Below are positions 17,178 through 25,946 of a stretch of 64,000 bases of DNA, one piece after another. Position numbers and translations under genes: made by a program. The number at the start of each line of letters is the position of its first letter. The first letter of the stretch is position 1. Location: the NCBI RefSeq assembly GCF_040438645.1, contig NZ_CP159253.1, forward strand, positions 4,092,001-4,156,000. The letters run 5' to 3'. This DNA is from Mesorhizobium sp. WSM2240 (GTDB taxonomy: Bacteria > Pseudomonadota > Alphaproteobacteria > Rhizobiales > Rhizobiaceae). The notes under the pieces are model-generated. The model was given only the letters and a program-made list of their open reading frames with translations. It was not told the origin of the DNA and did not search any database.

Positions 17178-18383
17178 ATGGAACGCCTTTCGATGAACAG
17201 CCTGGATCTGCCGGGACGGCCTGAGGACACACGCATCGTCGTGGCGATGTCGGGCGGCGTCGATTCCTCCGTCGTGGCCGGAATTCTGAAGCGCGAGGGC
17301 TATGATGTCGTCGGCGTGACGCTGCAGCTTTACGATCACGGCGCCGCGACCCACCGCGCCGGCTCCTGCTGCGCCGGCCAGGACATTGACGACGCCCGTC
17401 GCGTTTCCGAGACGCTGGGCATCCCCCATTACGTGCTGAATTACGAGGAGCGCTTCCGCAAGTCGGTGATCGAGCCTTTCGCCGAGAGCTATGTTTCGGG
17501 CGAAACCCCGATCCCCTGCGTTTCGTGTAACCAGACGGTGAAGTTCGCCGATCTCCTGGAGACCGCACGTGAACTCGGCGCCGATGCGCTGGCCACCGGC
17601 CATTACATCCGAAGCCGCGCCAACGGTGCGCACCGGGCGCTCTATCGTCCGGTCGACGCCGACCGCGACCAGAGCTATTTCCTGTTCGCGACGACGCAGG
17701 AACAGATCGACTACCTGCGCTTTCCGCTCGGCGGGCTGTCGAAGCCGGAGGTGCGCGCCATCGCAGAAGAACTCGGCCTGAGCGTCGCCGCCAAGCAAGA
17801 CAGCCAGGACATCTGCTTCGTGCCGCAGGGCAAATATTCCGATATCATCGCCAAGCTCAAGCCGACGGCGGCGACGCCGGGCGATATCGTCCACATAGAC
17901 GGCCGCGTGCTCGGCAGCCATGACGGCATTCTGCGCTATACGGTCGGGCAGCGCCGCGGCCTCGGCGTCGCTTCGGGCGAGCCGCTCTACGTGGTGCATC
18001 TCGACGCCGAGCGGGCGCGGGTGATCGTCGGGCCGCGCGAGGCGCTCGAAACCCACAAGATCTATTTGCGCAACGTCAACTGGCTGGGCGACATGGCGCT
18101 GGACGCCGTTCCGGCGGAAGGGCTGGAGCTTTTCGCCAAGGTGCGCTCGACGCGCCCGCCCCGCCCGGCGATGCTGCACCATCGCGGCGGCGCAAACTGG
18201 GTGGAACTCGCCGACGGCGAGTCCGGCATAGCGCCGGGCCAGGCCTGCGTTCTCTATACCGACGACGGCAATGATGCTCGCGTTCTGGGCGGCGGCTTCA
18301 TCGAACGCTCCGAACGCGCCGCGGAAGCCGAGGCGATGTTGACCCGACTTGCTGCAAAGCCGGCGCGCATCGCCGCGGAATAG
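17178..18383 (+). CDS. mnmA: tRNA-specific 2-thiouridylase MnmA
   Basis: A 401-residue enzyme that thiolates U34 of Lys, Glu and Gln tRNAs. Visible are the PP-loop SGGVDSS (25-31), the first catalytic cysteine in [30 protein letters not shown], the second cysteine in [14 protein letters not shown], and the C-terminal beta-barrel with VGQRRGLGV. The start is ATG 17178 or the more conventional ATG 17193. It is followed 15 bp later by a DUF1232 gene on the same strand. About 255 bp upstream, between sciP and mnmA, contain no other gene. Confidence 0.97.
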   Translation: MERLSMNSLDLPGRPEDTRIVVAMSGGVDSSVVAGILKREGYDVVGVTLQLYDHGAATHRAGSCCAGQDIDDARRVSETLGIPHYVLNYEERFRKSVIEPFAESYVSGETPIPCVSCNQTVKFADLLETARELGADALATGHYIRSRANGAHRALYRPVDADRDQSYFLFATTQEQIDYLRFPLGGLSKPEVRAIAEELGLSVAAKQDSQDICFVPQGKYSDIIAKLKPTAATPGDIVHIDGRVLGSHDGILRYTVGQRRGLGVASGEPLYVVHLDAERARVIVGPREALETHKIYLRNVNWLGDMALDAVPAEGLELFAKVRSTRPPRPAMLHHRGGANWVELADGESGIAPGQACVLYTDDGNDARVLGGGFIERSERAAEAEAMLTRLAAKPARIAAE

Positions 18384-18397
18384 AAGCGGGCGAGGCG

Positions 18398-18778
18398 ATG
18401 CTTGCCGCCCTGAAAAGCTGGGCGAAAGGTATCAAAAGCGATGCGATCGCCCTCTTCCTGGCCGCCCGCGATCCGCGGACGCCTTGGTATGCGAAGGCGA
18501 CGGCGGCATGCGTGGCGGCCTACGCTTTAAGCCCGATCGACCTCATTCCTGACTTCATCCCGGTTCTCGGCTACATCGACGATCTGCTGATCGTTCCGGC
18601 CGGCATCTGGATCGCGGTCAGGCTCGTGCCTGCCGAACTGATGGATGAATTCCGCGCTAAAGCCGAAAAGGTCGAGGCTCGGCCGAGGAGCCGAGCCGGC
18701 GCCCTGCTCGTCGTCGCCGTCTGGCTTGCTGCGGCCGGCCTGCTGACCTGGTGGTTCTGGCCGCGCGGCGCCCGCTGA
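18398..18778 (+). CDS. DUF1232 (YkvA-type) membrane protein
   Basis: A 126-residue protein whose centre is the DUF1232 signature DPRTPWYAKATAACVAAYALSPIDLIPDFIPVLGYIDDLLIVP, a short hydrophobic helical hairpin of unknown function. A second membrane helix lies at the C-terminus (LLVVAVWLAAAGLLTWWFW). It is probably co-transcribed with mnmA. Confidence 0.88.
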   Translation: MLAALKSWAKGIKSDAIALFLAARDPRTPWYAKATAACVAAYALSPIDLIPDFIPVLGYIDDLLIVPAGIWIAVRLVPAELMDEFRAKAEKVEARPRSRAGALLVVAVWLAAAGLLTWWFWPRGAR

Positions 18779-18785
18779 TTACTGC

Positions 18786-19748
18786 TCAATCGTGGATGAC
18801 AGTGCCTGCGGTCAGTATGCGCAGCACTGAGATTGCCTCTTCGCCGCTGGTCCGAGGCGCGGACCGCGTCAAGATGCAGTGCAGAAAGTGCTCCAGTTCG
18901 CGCGTCAGCGGCATGCCTTGCTTGACATGCACATAGGCAGGTTCGTTGGCGGTGAACGCCCATTGCCCGCTGTCTTGCCAGACGGCATGGCGATAGACCG
19001 CGAGCTTGCGCTCCCACGGTTCGACATCGTCGAATACCGCCATCGCCTTGGTGCCGACGACAGTCAGCCGGCGTTCGCGATAGGGGTTGAGCCGCGAGGT
19101 GAACAGATGGCTACGGAGGCCATTGGGAAAGCGCATGTGCAGATGCGCGAAATCCGAGAGGTGGTCGAGCAGCGCCGCCCCCTCGCCTCGCACCTCGATC
19201 GGCGCCGTCCCGGTGATCGCCAGGATCATCGACAGATCGTGCGGCGCGAGATCCCACAGCGCATCGTTTTCGGTGTGGAACTTGCCGAGGCCGAGGCGAT
19301 GCGAATGGATGTATTTCACATCGCCGAGTTCGCCATTGTCGATCAGCTCCTTCATCTTCTCGAAGGCCGGATGGAAGCGCAGCACATGCCCGGTCATGAA
19401 GATGCGGCCATGTTTTTCGGCGGCCTGCACCGAACGCTCGGCGTCCACCACGGTCAGTGCGATCGGCTTTTCGACGAGCACGTCCTTGCCGCTCTCCACC
19501 GCTCGGATGGCGGTATCGGCATGGTATTGCGGCGGCAGGGCCACGATGATCGCGTCGACATCGCGGCGCGCAAAAAGGTCGTCAGGCGCGATCGCCAGGC
19601 AGTCCTGCTCGCTAGCAAAACCTTCCGCGCGCGCGCGGTTGGCGTCCGAAACGGCATGGAGGGCGCCAAGCGCCTTGAGGGTGCGGATGTGGTTCGAGCC
19701 CCAATATCCGCAACCAAGGACTGCAATACGCGGTGTCATCAATTTCAT
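18786..19748 (-). CDS. Gfo/Idh/MocA-family NAD(P)-dependent oxidoreductase
   Basis: A 320-residue sugar-type dehydrogenase. The N-terminal Rossmann fold begins RIAVLGCGYWGSNHIRTLKALG, followed by the family motif VDAIIVALPPQYHADTAIRAVESGKDVLVEKPIAL with the EKP catalytic lysine. The C-terminal domain shows HSHRLGLGKFHTENDALWDLAPHDLSMIL, a pattern found in WlbA-like UDP-sugar 3-dehydrogenases of polysaccharide synthesis. The actual substrate is unknown. ATG 19748 is preferred to the upstream TTG 19757. Confidence 0.88.
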   Translation of the reverse strand: MKLMTPRIAVLGCGYWGSNHIRTLKALGALHAVSDANRARAEGFASEQDCLAIAPDDLFARRDVDAIIVALPPQYHADTAIRAVESGKDVLVEKPIALTVVDAERSVQAAEKHGRIFMTGHVLRFHPAFEKMKELIDNGELGDVKYIHSHRLGLGKFHTENDALWDLAPHDLSMILAITGTAPIEVRGEGAALLDHLSDFAHLHMRFPNGLRSHLFTSRLNPYRERRLTVVGTKAMAVFDDVEPWERKLAVYRHAVWQDSGQWAFTANEPAYVHVKQGMPLTRELEHFLHCILTRSAPRTSGEEAISVLRILTAGTVIHD

Positions 19749-19953
19749 TGTGCTCAAGAAATACGTCGCGCGGAGACATAACGGCGCGGCGGTACGAACT
19801 CAAGCCCAGCCTCCGACACGATTGATTGCAGGCAAAGGCCTGTTGCGAGCATGAATTGTCGCGGCCGGCGCCGCGCTCCGTGCTTGACAGCCCCTCCCCA
19901 GCGCCACTATATCCCGGCCGACCTTGGCGAACATCCTTTGGACATTCGCCCGT

Positions 19954-20030
19954 GGCGGGATAGCTCAGTTGGTTAGAGCACGGGAATCATAATCCTGGGG
20001 TCGGTGGTTCGAGTCCACTTCCCGCTACCA
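19954..20030 (+). tRNA. tRNA with CAT anticodon (Met, or Ile2 if modified)
   Basis: A 77-nt cloverleaf with encoded CCA. The acceptor stem GGCGGGA (19954-19960) pairs with TCCCGCT. The D arm is GCTCAGTTGGTTAGAGC. The anticodon stem CGGGA/TCCTG encloses loop ATCATAA with anticodon CAT, and the T arm contains GGTTCGAGTCC. Lysidine-modified tRNA-Ile2 also reads as CAT, so identity as elongator tRNA-Met is likely but not certain. Its 3' 46 nt are repeated at 30299-30344, marking it as an integration target. Confidence 0.93.
19985..20030 (+). repeat. Left attachment-site repeat inside the tRNA
   Basis: A 46-bp sequence from the anticodon loop to the CCA end of the tRNA, identical to 30299-30344. 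Integration at the 3' end of a tRNA that leaves the tRNA intact at one end is the hallmark of tyrosine-integrase elements. Confidence 0.88.
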
Positions 20031-20409
20031 AACTTCTCCTAATGAAAACAAGGGCTTACGGGCCTCATGGGAACTCAAGCAGCGCTAGGCTCCGTTGGTT
20101 GTCAATGCGTTTATACCGTTCCATACCGTTGGGGGGTGCGGTTCAGGCCTATTTATGACGGTCAACTTTCTTAGTTTTCAGTGTCCATTAATGCGGTGTT
20201 GTTGACCGCGATTCACACATCACCCCTTGCAACATTCAAGAGGGCCGTTGGGGAGTGGCTTCATTCAGAGGCTGCCGGTTGGCCATCACCGGTCCCGTGT
20301 TGGGCTTCAACGATGAGCCGGGCTCGCTGGTAGAGTTCATCAAACGTCACGATCTCCGGCCGGTGCAGGTTCTTTCGGTAGAGTTCAAAAGACCTGAATT
20401 TCTTTTCGT
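20031..20409. other. Left end of island without genes
   Basis: About 380 bp hold no credible gene. Apart from the ATACCGT pair there is GGTCAAC (20160-20166) answered by GTTGACC (20202-20208). A recombinase gene would normally lie here next to the tRNA, and none remains. Confidence 0.5.
20113..20129 (+). promoter_or_regulatory. Tandem ATACCGT pair, candidate integrase arm-type sites (left end)
   Basis: ATACCGT occurs at 20113-20119 and 20123-20129, ten bases apart, about 85-100 bp inside the left repeat. A matching pair lies near the right end. The motif is seen; the function is inferred. Confidence 0.4.
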
Positions 20410-21329
20410 TTACGCCTCTTTCACATGCTCACGATCGAGCTCCACGTGCTCATTGCTCTCGTCCAGCTTTGGGCGCTGTTTTCCGCGTAAATTGCCCATT
20501 CGCCTTTTCAAAGGAACGAAGTCGCAGCAGCGCGAGGCTCCGACGGTAATGCTGTCGATAGGGACTAGCTCCATCGCGGCGGATCTGTCGGCCACTTCCA
20601 ACTGCGGCGCGACAGTGGGCAGGCCAGGAATGAGCGACGGGAAAACAACTGTCGCCGGGGCTAAGCTCGGGCGCGAGAACCTGCTCCGCATAGGCGAGGA
20701 AGGCTGGGCCGTTCATCGGACCGTCGAGCAGCATCGGCGCGGCCATGCCGTCGAGCCGCAGGCCGGGGCGGTGAAGGTCGTCGTCTTCCAGTGCCCGTGA
20801 GGCACGGCCGCCAGGCAGCGCTCGCCGCATGGCGCACGGCCTCGCAACCGGGCCATCTTCGTGGATGCCGCGGTCTCGTCGATGAAGATCAGCTTCTCGG
20901 GGTCGAGATCGAGTTGACCATCGAACCAGGCCCTGCGGCGGCGCAGGACGTCGGGACGCTGCTGTTCGGCGGCGTGCGCCGTCTTTTTTTGAACGTGATG
21001 CCGCGCCGGTCGAGTAACAGCCAGACGGTGGACGGCGCTACCCGTACGCCCCGCTCGGCTGCAAGGCGTTCACCGATCTCGGCAAGTGTGATGTCCGGCG
21101 TCTCCTCGATCAGGCCGAGAACGAAGGCCTCATGCGCGTCGAGCTTCGAACGCGACGGCTGGCCTTGCTTGCGCGCCTCCATCTCGCCGGTCTCGCGATA
21201 GCGGCGATACCAGCTTCCCGCCGTCGAAATCCCGATCCGGAAGCGACGCGCAGCCTCCCGCGTCGATAAGCCATCCTCAATGGCCGCAATCACCCGCCCG
21301 CGCAGGTCCGCGCTCAGGCTCCTTGTCAT
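20410..21329 (-). pseudogene. Degenerate IS630-family transposase
   Basis: Reading leftwards from ATG 21329, MTRSLSADLRGRVIAAIEDG...REAARRFRIGISTAGSWYRRY...APSTVWLLLDRRGITFKK is the two-HTH N-terminus of an IS630 transposase. At a run of seven A (minus strand, near 20985-20991) the frame shifts by -1 into the catalytic half, seen as KLIFIDETAASTKMARLRG and, after a further shift, LDGMAAPMLLDGPMNGPAFLAYAEQVLAPELSPGD. Beyond about 20640 the expected DDE-E end (VMDNLPAHK...LPPYSPDFNPIE) has decayed. The A7 shift itself may be programmed, as in some IS630 elements, but the later damage makes this a pseudogene. IS boundaries were not resolved. Confidence 0.78.
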
Positions 21330-22042
21330 CCTCACCCCCTCGCAAATCACTAGGAGCAGTGAATCAGACGAAACTTACCGCGTGAATCCCAAAACCGACT
21401 CTGCGTTCTTCGAAGATGCTCTAACTTGCGAGACATTAGCGCCGCCTAAACGACAACCTGGTTGGACAAGTTCCAGCGCACCGGTGCTGCCAATCCTTAT
21501 CGCGATGCAATCCACCTCGAGCGCGCCTTCGACATCGTGCACGCGCGTCCAGTCACCGGGCGCGAGGGCCGCGACCTGGTCGCCTATGCCGGCGAGGCGC
21601 GCACCTTCCGTCACTCGGCTGCACCTCGCTTAGACACGCTCACGTTATGTATGGGCGCGAAGCTGCCTCAATGCAGCAAGTAGAGAACCCAAACCACCAT
21701 GCGGTCGAGGTTCACGCTTCGTGCTGTCGAAAGTCGCATAAAAGGCACTGAGGAATTGAAAGGCTCGCTTAGGCTCTTTCGCCGACTGGCTGAATGGCAC
21801 CGCCGACGCTGGTTGCCGCATCGGGTTCAGGCCGTTGTTGATCAGGCCGATCATCAGCGCGGCCACGACCGTGCCGGTCGTCTGCCGAAGCCGCTGAACA
21901 GGTTGCCAACGAGCACGGCCGTCGCTAATGACGGATAACCAGTCAGACTGAGACCGCCGCCATAAAGGGCGGCACCCAAATAGAGACAGCTATAAGAATA
22001 TTCGGCCCGATGCGACCGACTCTACTTTGGCCACGCACCGGC
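21330..22042. other. Remnant-filled region between the IS630 pseudogene and syrB
   Basis: No intact gene is seen. A plus-strand stretch (about 21452-21640) reads WLDKFQRTGAANPYRDAIHLERAFDIVHARP, protein-like but unrecognised and without a start. A minus-strand stretch (about 21800-21995) resembles a sugar ABC permease fragment. Confidence 0.45.
21800..21995 (-). pseudogene. Fragment of a sugar ABC-transporter permease (RbsC/XylH type)
   Basis: Two pieces in nearby frames, GAALYGGGLSLTG...SLATAVLVGNLFSGFG and TGTVVAALMIGLINNGLN, resemble the end of ribose/xylose permeases (GGTSLxGG...GTVxGALxIGxLxNGLNL). Frameshifts interrupt them and no start or stop fits. The assignment rests on motif resemblance only. 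Confidence 0.38.
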
Positions 22043-22525
22043 TCAAGAAAGCCCCAGCTTTTTCCTGAGGTCGGCGTTTTCTTTCCGGAGCCGGTCAGCG
22101 AGAAGCTTCTTCAGGCGGTCATTCTCTTCTTCAAGCTTGACCAGATCCTTGAGCTCATCGCTCTGTGATGTCTGCCCAGCAGTCTTCTTCCACTGGTAGT
22201 AAGTCTGTTCCGATAATCCAGCTTTCTGGACCGCGGCCTTGATGCTGTCTCCCCGTCCGATCTGCTTTTCGATCTCGCCGAGCTTTTGGGCCCGCTCTAT
22301 TTCAGAATATATTTTCCGTGCTGGCCGGACGGCAGGCGAAGCGGCCGCTTTAGATGAAGAAGCCTGTGGGGCCGACCTGGCGGCCTTGGTTCGTGCAGCA
22401 CCTGCGCGCTGTCCGGTTCGCTTCTTCGTCTTCGGCGTTTTATGCTTTACATCATGTGTCAGTTCCTTCCCAGGCACCACCTCGGCTGCTGCCGGATTTG
22501 CCTCGGTTTCCTTGAGGTCGGCCAT
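22043..22525 (-). CDS. SyrB-like regulatory protein
   Basis: A 160-residue protein. The first 85 residues are Lys/Ala/Ser-rich and disordered. The remainder reads RKIYSEIERAQKLGEIEKQIGRGDSIKAAVQKAGLSEQTYYQWKK, a transposase-8/HTH-like domain, followed by a short coiled coil LVKLEEENDRLKKLLADRLRKENADLRKKLGLS. This is the layout of SyrB from Sinorhizobium, reported to repress the nodulation and exopolysaccharide regulator syrM. Relatives are frequent on symbiotic plasmids and islands next to insertion sequences, as here, and the domain is close to IS3-type OrfA proteins. The start is ATG 22525. Whether it regulates anything in this strain is unknown. Confidence 0.8.
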   Translation of the reverse strand: MADLKETEANPAAAEVVPGKELTHDVKHKTPKTKKRTGQRAGAARTKAARSAPQASSSKAAASPAVRPARKIYSEIERAQKLGEIEKQIGRGDSIKAAVQKAGLSEQTYYQWKKTAGQTSQSDELKDLVKLEEENDRLKKLLADRLRKENADLRKKLGLS

Positions 22526-23446
22526 GAGACACTCCCTTCGATGTCAAACACCCATTCTCCACGCAGCATCAATAACTTACGGACTTTGTCAACAGAGCCG
22601 AAACTTCTGCTCTAATTGCACTCAGCGCAGGCCTCAAAAGAAGAGGCTCCGGTGCAGTGCAAGCTTACCTTGAAGCCCGTGACCTCACCAACAAGACGAT
22701 CCGGAGCCGCTCGAGCTCAACGATGCCACTCCGAGAAGAGGTAGGCCGCCAGACCAACTGAAATCGGATACTAAACTCGATGCTGGAGCCGCACGTCGGG
22801 CTGCTCTGGTAGTAGCCGGCGCGGACAGTAACAACGGCCGACTGGCCGATCCCCTCCAACTTCGCGATCTGCAGCACTCGGTTGAAAGACCCTTTAGTCT
22901 GGTTCAAAGTGCGGACGACGCAGGCAGGGTGCGAAGAGCTGCTCTCAAAAACCGGCGGCAGGATCGATCAAAACATCCACGAAGCCAATACCGGTGACGG
23001 CCGGCGTGAGGTGCTGGGCCTCCTTTGGGTTTTGGGATGGGTGCCAGCCGGGTCATTGGTCGAAAACTGATCCTGATCTTCGAGTGGATGATTGGCCGCA
23101 TCCCTTTTGTCGAGAGGATCCATCAGGCGGCGAAGCGCTTTCTGACAGTGGCTGGAAATTCCGCCGAAGGCGGGGAACGGGGTCAGAACAAGAGCTGCTC
23201 AAAATCGATGGGATGGAAGGCTCCCGCTCCCCCGGTGCTACGTTGGCATCGGTTAGGATGGACAAACAGGGAGCGTTCGAATGGAGACATTTCTACCGTT
23301 GGCGCCGGCAAGGATCAATGGCAGTTGAACCTGCCGCATCAATTTCTCTGTGTCGGGGCCTGGCCTGTCCTCGAGACAATGGCGGGCGCGCTCCCGGCGA
23401 TCGACGAAGGACAGCCGTTTTGCTTGAGCTGACTGCACCGTCAGCC
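22526..23446. other. Non-coding or decayed stretch of the island
   Basis: About 920 bp without a convincing full-length gene. A minus-strand ORF of 80 codons at 22665-22907 (MNQTKGSFNRVLQIAKLEGIG...) has a plausible ATG start but no recognisable family. Plus-strand pieces at about 22940-23025 (HEANTGDGRREVLG) resemble an IS256-type transposase. Pieces at about 23043-23165 (VIGRKLILIFEWMIGRIPFVERIH) resemble a DUF502 protein. Both lack starts and continue into non-matching sequence. Confidence 0.45.
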
Positions 23447-23860
23447 TTACTCTTGTTCGAGGAACTCCTCTTGAGTGGGGCTCACTTGGAATACGACCGC
23501 CCGGGCCGGCTCTTCTGTCGTGTTTAGCACACGCATGCGCGCATCCAGGGGCTCAGCCACTGCTTCGCCGGGACCGATCGTCCTAGGTTCCTGTCCCTCG
23601 ACTTCCATGACCAGCTCGCCTTCGACGACATACACATAGACTGGGCTAGGGTGAGTGTGCCACGCCGCGGCCGTGTTCGGCTCCAATTCCACCCGGACCA
23701 CGCGTATCTGATTGGCGCCGGCCGGAATTTCAGCTTTGTGCGCCAGAACCTCTTTAAGCTCCGAGGCCGGCCGGTCAATCTCGTTCAACTCTTGAGCCAT
23801 GCCGAGGGAAGTCGCCCCGACCAGTGCGAGGGAAGCCATTGCACTCAGTAAGGGTCCCAT
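23447..23860 (-). CDS. Secreted cupin-domain protein
   Basis: A 137-residue protein. Residues 1-23 (MGPLLSAMASLALVGATSLGMAQ) look like a signal peptide. The rest is one cupin barrel: the first motif is AAWHTHPSPVYVYVVEGELVMEVEG and the second PGEAVAEPLDARMRVLNTTEEPARAVVFQV. The metal-binding H-x-H and E positions of motif 1 are present; the second-motif histidine is replaced. The start is ATG 23860 with a strong GGAGG ahead of it. Function unknown; such small periplasmic cupins occur widely in rhizobial accessory DNA. It is one of the few intact island genes. Confidence 0.82.
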   Translation of the reverse strand: MGPLLSAMASLALVGATSLGMAQELNEIDRPASELKEVLAHKAEIPAGANQIRVVRVELEPNTAAAWHTHPSPVYVYVVEGELVMEVEGQEPRTIGPGEAVAEPLDARMRVLNTTEEPARAVVFQVSPTQEEFLEQE

Positions 23861-23960
23861 GTCGTCCTCCTTGCGTGTTCGTGATCCACAGTAACCAGTG
23901 GCCTGCCCCGATGTTTCGTCCACGGACATAGATTCCTGAATTACCTTAGGCCTCAGGTGG

Positions 23961-24106
23961 TCAAAATTTCGGGAGGTGGGATTGCGAACGCCGATCCTGA
24001 ATGCTGAGGCAACCGGATCGCTGTTTTCGGGCCGGCCGGGTATCCAGTAAAGGTGCCTCCAGGCCTCTCATGTCCACATTCTCGACAAGGGAGTCTATCC
24101 GAAACG
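23961..24106 (-). pseudogene. 3' part of a reading frame split by the insertion-sequence stack
   Basis: Leftward from the outer CTAG at 24107-24110 the frame reads AFRIDSLVENVDMRGLEAPLL...SQSHLPKF then stop (23961-23963). If the stack and three of the four CTAG copies are removed, this joins in frame with the minus-strand frame at 28614-28850 (…SVALFQHASEQWESRKPGD…LYVVDLQPDDP). I do not recognise the protein. Confidence 0.5.
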
Positions 24107-24110
24107 CTAG
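24107..24110. repeat. Outer left CTAG target duplication of the IS stack
   Basis: CTAG abuts the left inverted repeat (TCTTACTGTGTCATAAAC) of IS701 copy 1. The same tetranucleotide recurs at 25602-25605, 27115-27118 and 28610-28613, each at an element boundary. Confidence 0.85.
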
Positions 24111-25601
24111 TCTTACTGTGTCATAAACCTGTTTTGGCAGCATGGACATCGTGGCAGCCGCCGCGCCAAGGCGCGGGCGAGTCTAATCCGGATGGTGGCG
24201 ATGGAATTGCCGACGTGGCGTTCGGGACGGAGCGGCGGCGCCACGGGGTCGATAATCTTCGGATAGCGCAGGTGCCTTGAGGAACGGCCTGGAGCGTGGG
24301 GCTGAGGGGGGAATCAGACTCCGTTCGGAGACCAGGAATCCGTAGGCGGCGATCGCGAGCGTGGCGTGATGATGGAAGCCGCGCCAACCTCGGCCTTCAT
24401 AATGGCCAAGGCCGATCTCCTGCTTGAGCTCCTGATAATCCCGTTCGATCCGCCACCTCAGCTTGGCCTGATCGACGAGGTCGGCGAGCCCGGTATTTTC
24501 CGGCAAGGTCGAGAGCCAGTACTTGGTCGGCTCGACCTCGTCGTGCGGCCACTCGATCAGGAACCATTCCTCGGCTCGTGGCGCGGAGCGCCAGTAATCG
24601 CGATGCGCCGGCCGGACGCGGATGGCGGCAAAGCGCGAGGCGAGCGGCGCCTTGGAGCCCTCGCGCCAGGTGACGCGGCCCCAGGCGTCCTCGGGCAGGG
24701 TTTGCGCCAGTTCCTTGGCGGAAACCGGCGCGTGCCCGGGCTGGCGCCGGACGAGCGAGGGCGGGCGGCCGCGTCCGCTCCATGGCTTGGGTGGCAGCGG
24801 TTGCGTGTCCGGCGGCCACAAGCGGATCGAGGACTGGACGCCGACGACATAGGTCAAGCCCATCTCCGTCAGCCCGGTGCGGAAGGAGGTGTCGTTACCG
24901 TAACCGGCATCGGCCAGCACAACGCTCCGCGAGACGCCGGCATCCAGCGCCGCCCGGATCTGCGCGAGGGCGATTTCGGGTTTGGTGCGGAAGATGACAT
25001 CCTCCGGCACACCTGCCTTGGCGCGCCGATCAGGGTCGTTCGCCCAGCTTTCCGGCAGATAGAGCTGATAGGCGACCGGCAGGCTCGCCTGTTCGGTGGC
25101 AACCGACAGACTGACCGCGACCTGGCAGTTGTCCTGCTTGCCGAGCTGGCCGCAATACTGCCGCGCCACGCCGACCGAATGCTTCCCCTTCTTGGGAAAG
25201 CCGGTGTCGTCGACGATCCAGGCGCGGATCGGCCCCTGACGCTCAAGCGCCGCCAGAGCCTGCGCCCGCACGACGCCAAGTACGGCATCGTCCGACCAAT
25301 CCGCTTTCGCCACGAAGTGATGCAGCGACTGGTGTGCCGCCTGAACACGCCCAGGCTCCACCCGCGCCGCCATCGGCTCGACGCTCTTGCGCTCGCCCGG
25401 CAAAAGCAGCCCGGTGCAATAGGCCTTCAGCGGCGCCACCCGGTCAGCATGACCCAATGCCGAGGCCAGCGTCTCGACATAGGCCGCAAAACGCGATTCA
25501 CTCGTTTCGATTCCGTCCTGGAGATCCATCGCTCCCTCCATTTGAAGCTTGAATCTCCATTCTCGCAATCAATCGTTAACAAAGTTTATGACACAGTAAG
25601 A
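24111..25601 (-). mobile_element. IS701-family insertion sequence, copy 1
   Basis: A 1491-bp element with terminal inverted repeats: TCTTACTGTGTCATAAAC at the left is matched by GTTTATGACACAGTAAGA at the right. It is flanked by CTAG on both sides, fitting the YTAR target and 4-bp duplication known for the IS701 family. It differs from copy 2 by at least one base near the left end (AAGGCG here, ACGGCG there). Confidence 0.93.
24183..25529 (-). CDS. IS701-family DDE transposase, copy 1
   Basis: A 448-residue transposase from ATG 25529, which follows a GGAGGGA ribosome site. DDE-region motifs are visible: WIVDDTGFPKKGKHSVGVARQYCGQLGKQDNCQVAVSLS, VLADAGYGND and LRWRIERDYQELKQEIGLGHYEGRGW with the YREK-like ERDYQELK. 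The extreme C-terminus (PSRTPRRQFHRHHPD) seems shifted. The neighbouring frame reads RPERHVGNSIATIRIRLARALARRLPRCPCC and stops inside the terminal repeat, as family members usually do. The catalytic core is intact, so activity is possible. Confidence 0.92.
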   Translation of the reverse strand: MDLQDGIETSESRFAAYVETLASALGHADRVAPLKAYCTGLLLPGERKSVEPMAARVEPGRVQAAHQSLHHFVAKADWSDDAVLGVVRAQALAALERQGPIRAWIVDDTGFPKKGKHSVGVARQYCGQLGKQDNCQVAVSLSVATEQASLPVAYQLYLPESWANDPDRRAKAGVPEDVIFRTKPEIALAQIRAALDAGVSRSVVLADAGYGNDTSFRTGLTEMGLTYVVGVQSSIRLWPPDTQPLPPKPWSGRGRPPSLVRRQPGHAPVSAKELAQTLPEDAWGRVTWREGSKAPLASRFAAIRVRPAHRDYWRSAPRAEEWFLIEWPHDEVEPTKYWLSTLPENTGLADLVDQAKLRWRIERDYQELKQEIGLGHYEGRGWRGFHHHATLAIAAYGFLVSERSLIPPSAPRSRPFLKAPALSEDYRPRGAAAPSRTPRRQFHRHHPD

Positions 25602-25946
25602 CTAGCAGGCTGTTGAAGAAGTATTGCGCTTGGCCTTGAGGATGGCCTCGTCGCCGTTGTGATAGGCGAAGGTGATCTCGATCAAGCCGTCATCGAGCAA
25701 TTCAGCGGAGCCGTCACCGCTGACTTCGTCCATTTCGTCGCAGCCGCCCCATGTGAAGAAGACCATTGAGGGGCTGTAACTCAGATCGAGACCGGCTTGC
25801 AGGGCGCCAAACGCAATCTCGCCATTGTTATCGGCCCCGATTGTGATGGTGGCGGGTCCACAGAGGTCGAGATAGCCGCGATCCCATAGATCGGCTTCGA
25901 CGATGCGCCAGCGGCCGATCAGTTGGCAGTCCGCCGGCGCACTCAT
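25602..25946 (-). CDS. Small hypothetical protein encoded at the IS5 left end
   Basis: A 114-residue acidic protein (MSAPADCQLIGRWRIVEADLWDRGYLDLCGPATITIGAD...EMDEVSGDGSAELLDDGLIEITFAYHNGDEA) starting at ATG 25946, which overlaps the transposase stop (ATGA). Similar ORFs accompany IS5 copies in rhizobial genomes. The last codons run through the terminal inverted repeat, and the stop TAG is taken from the flanking CTAG, so the ORF ends outside the element. Function unknown. Confidence 0.62.
   Translation of the reverse strand: MSAPADCQLIGRWRIVEADLWDRGYLDLCGPATITIGADNNGEIAFGALQAGLDLSYSPSMVFFTWGGCDEMDEVSGDGSAELLDDGLIEITFAYHNGDEAILKAKRNTSSTAC

Noticed and set aside
24366..25616. Long plus-strand frame inside IS701 (and its copy at 27374)
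   Set aside because: Antisense to the transposase, with typical shadow composition.
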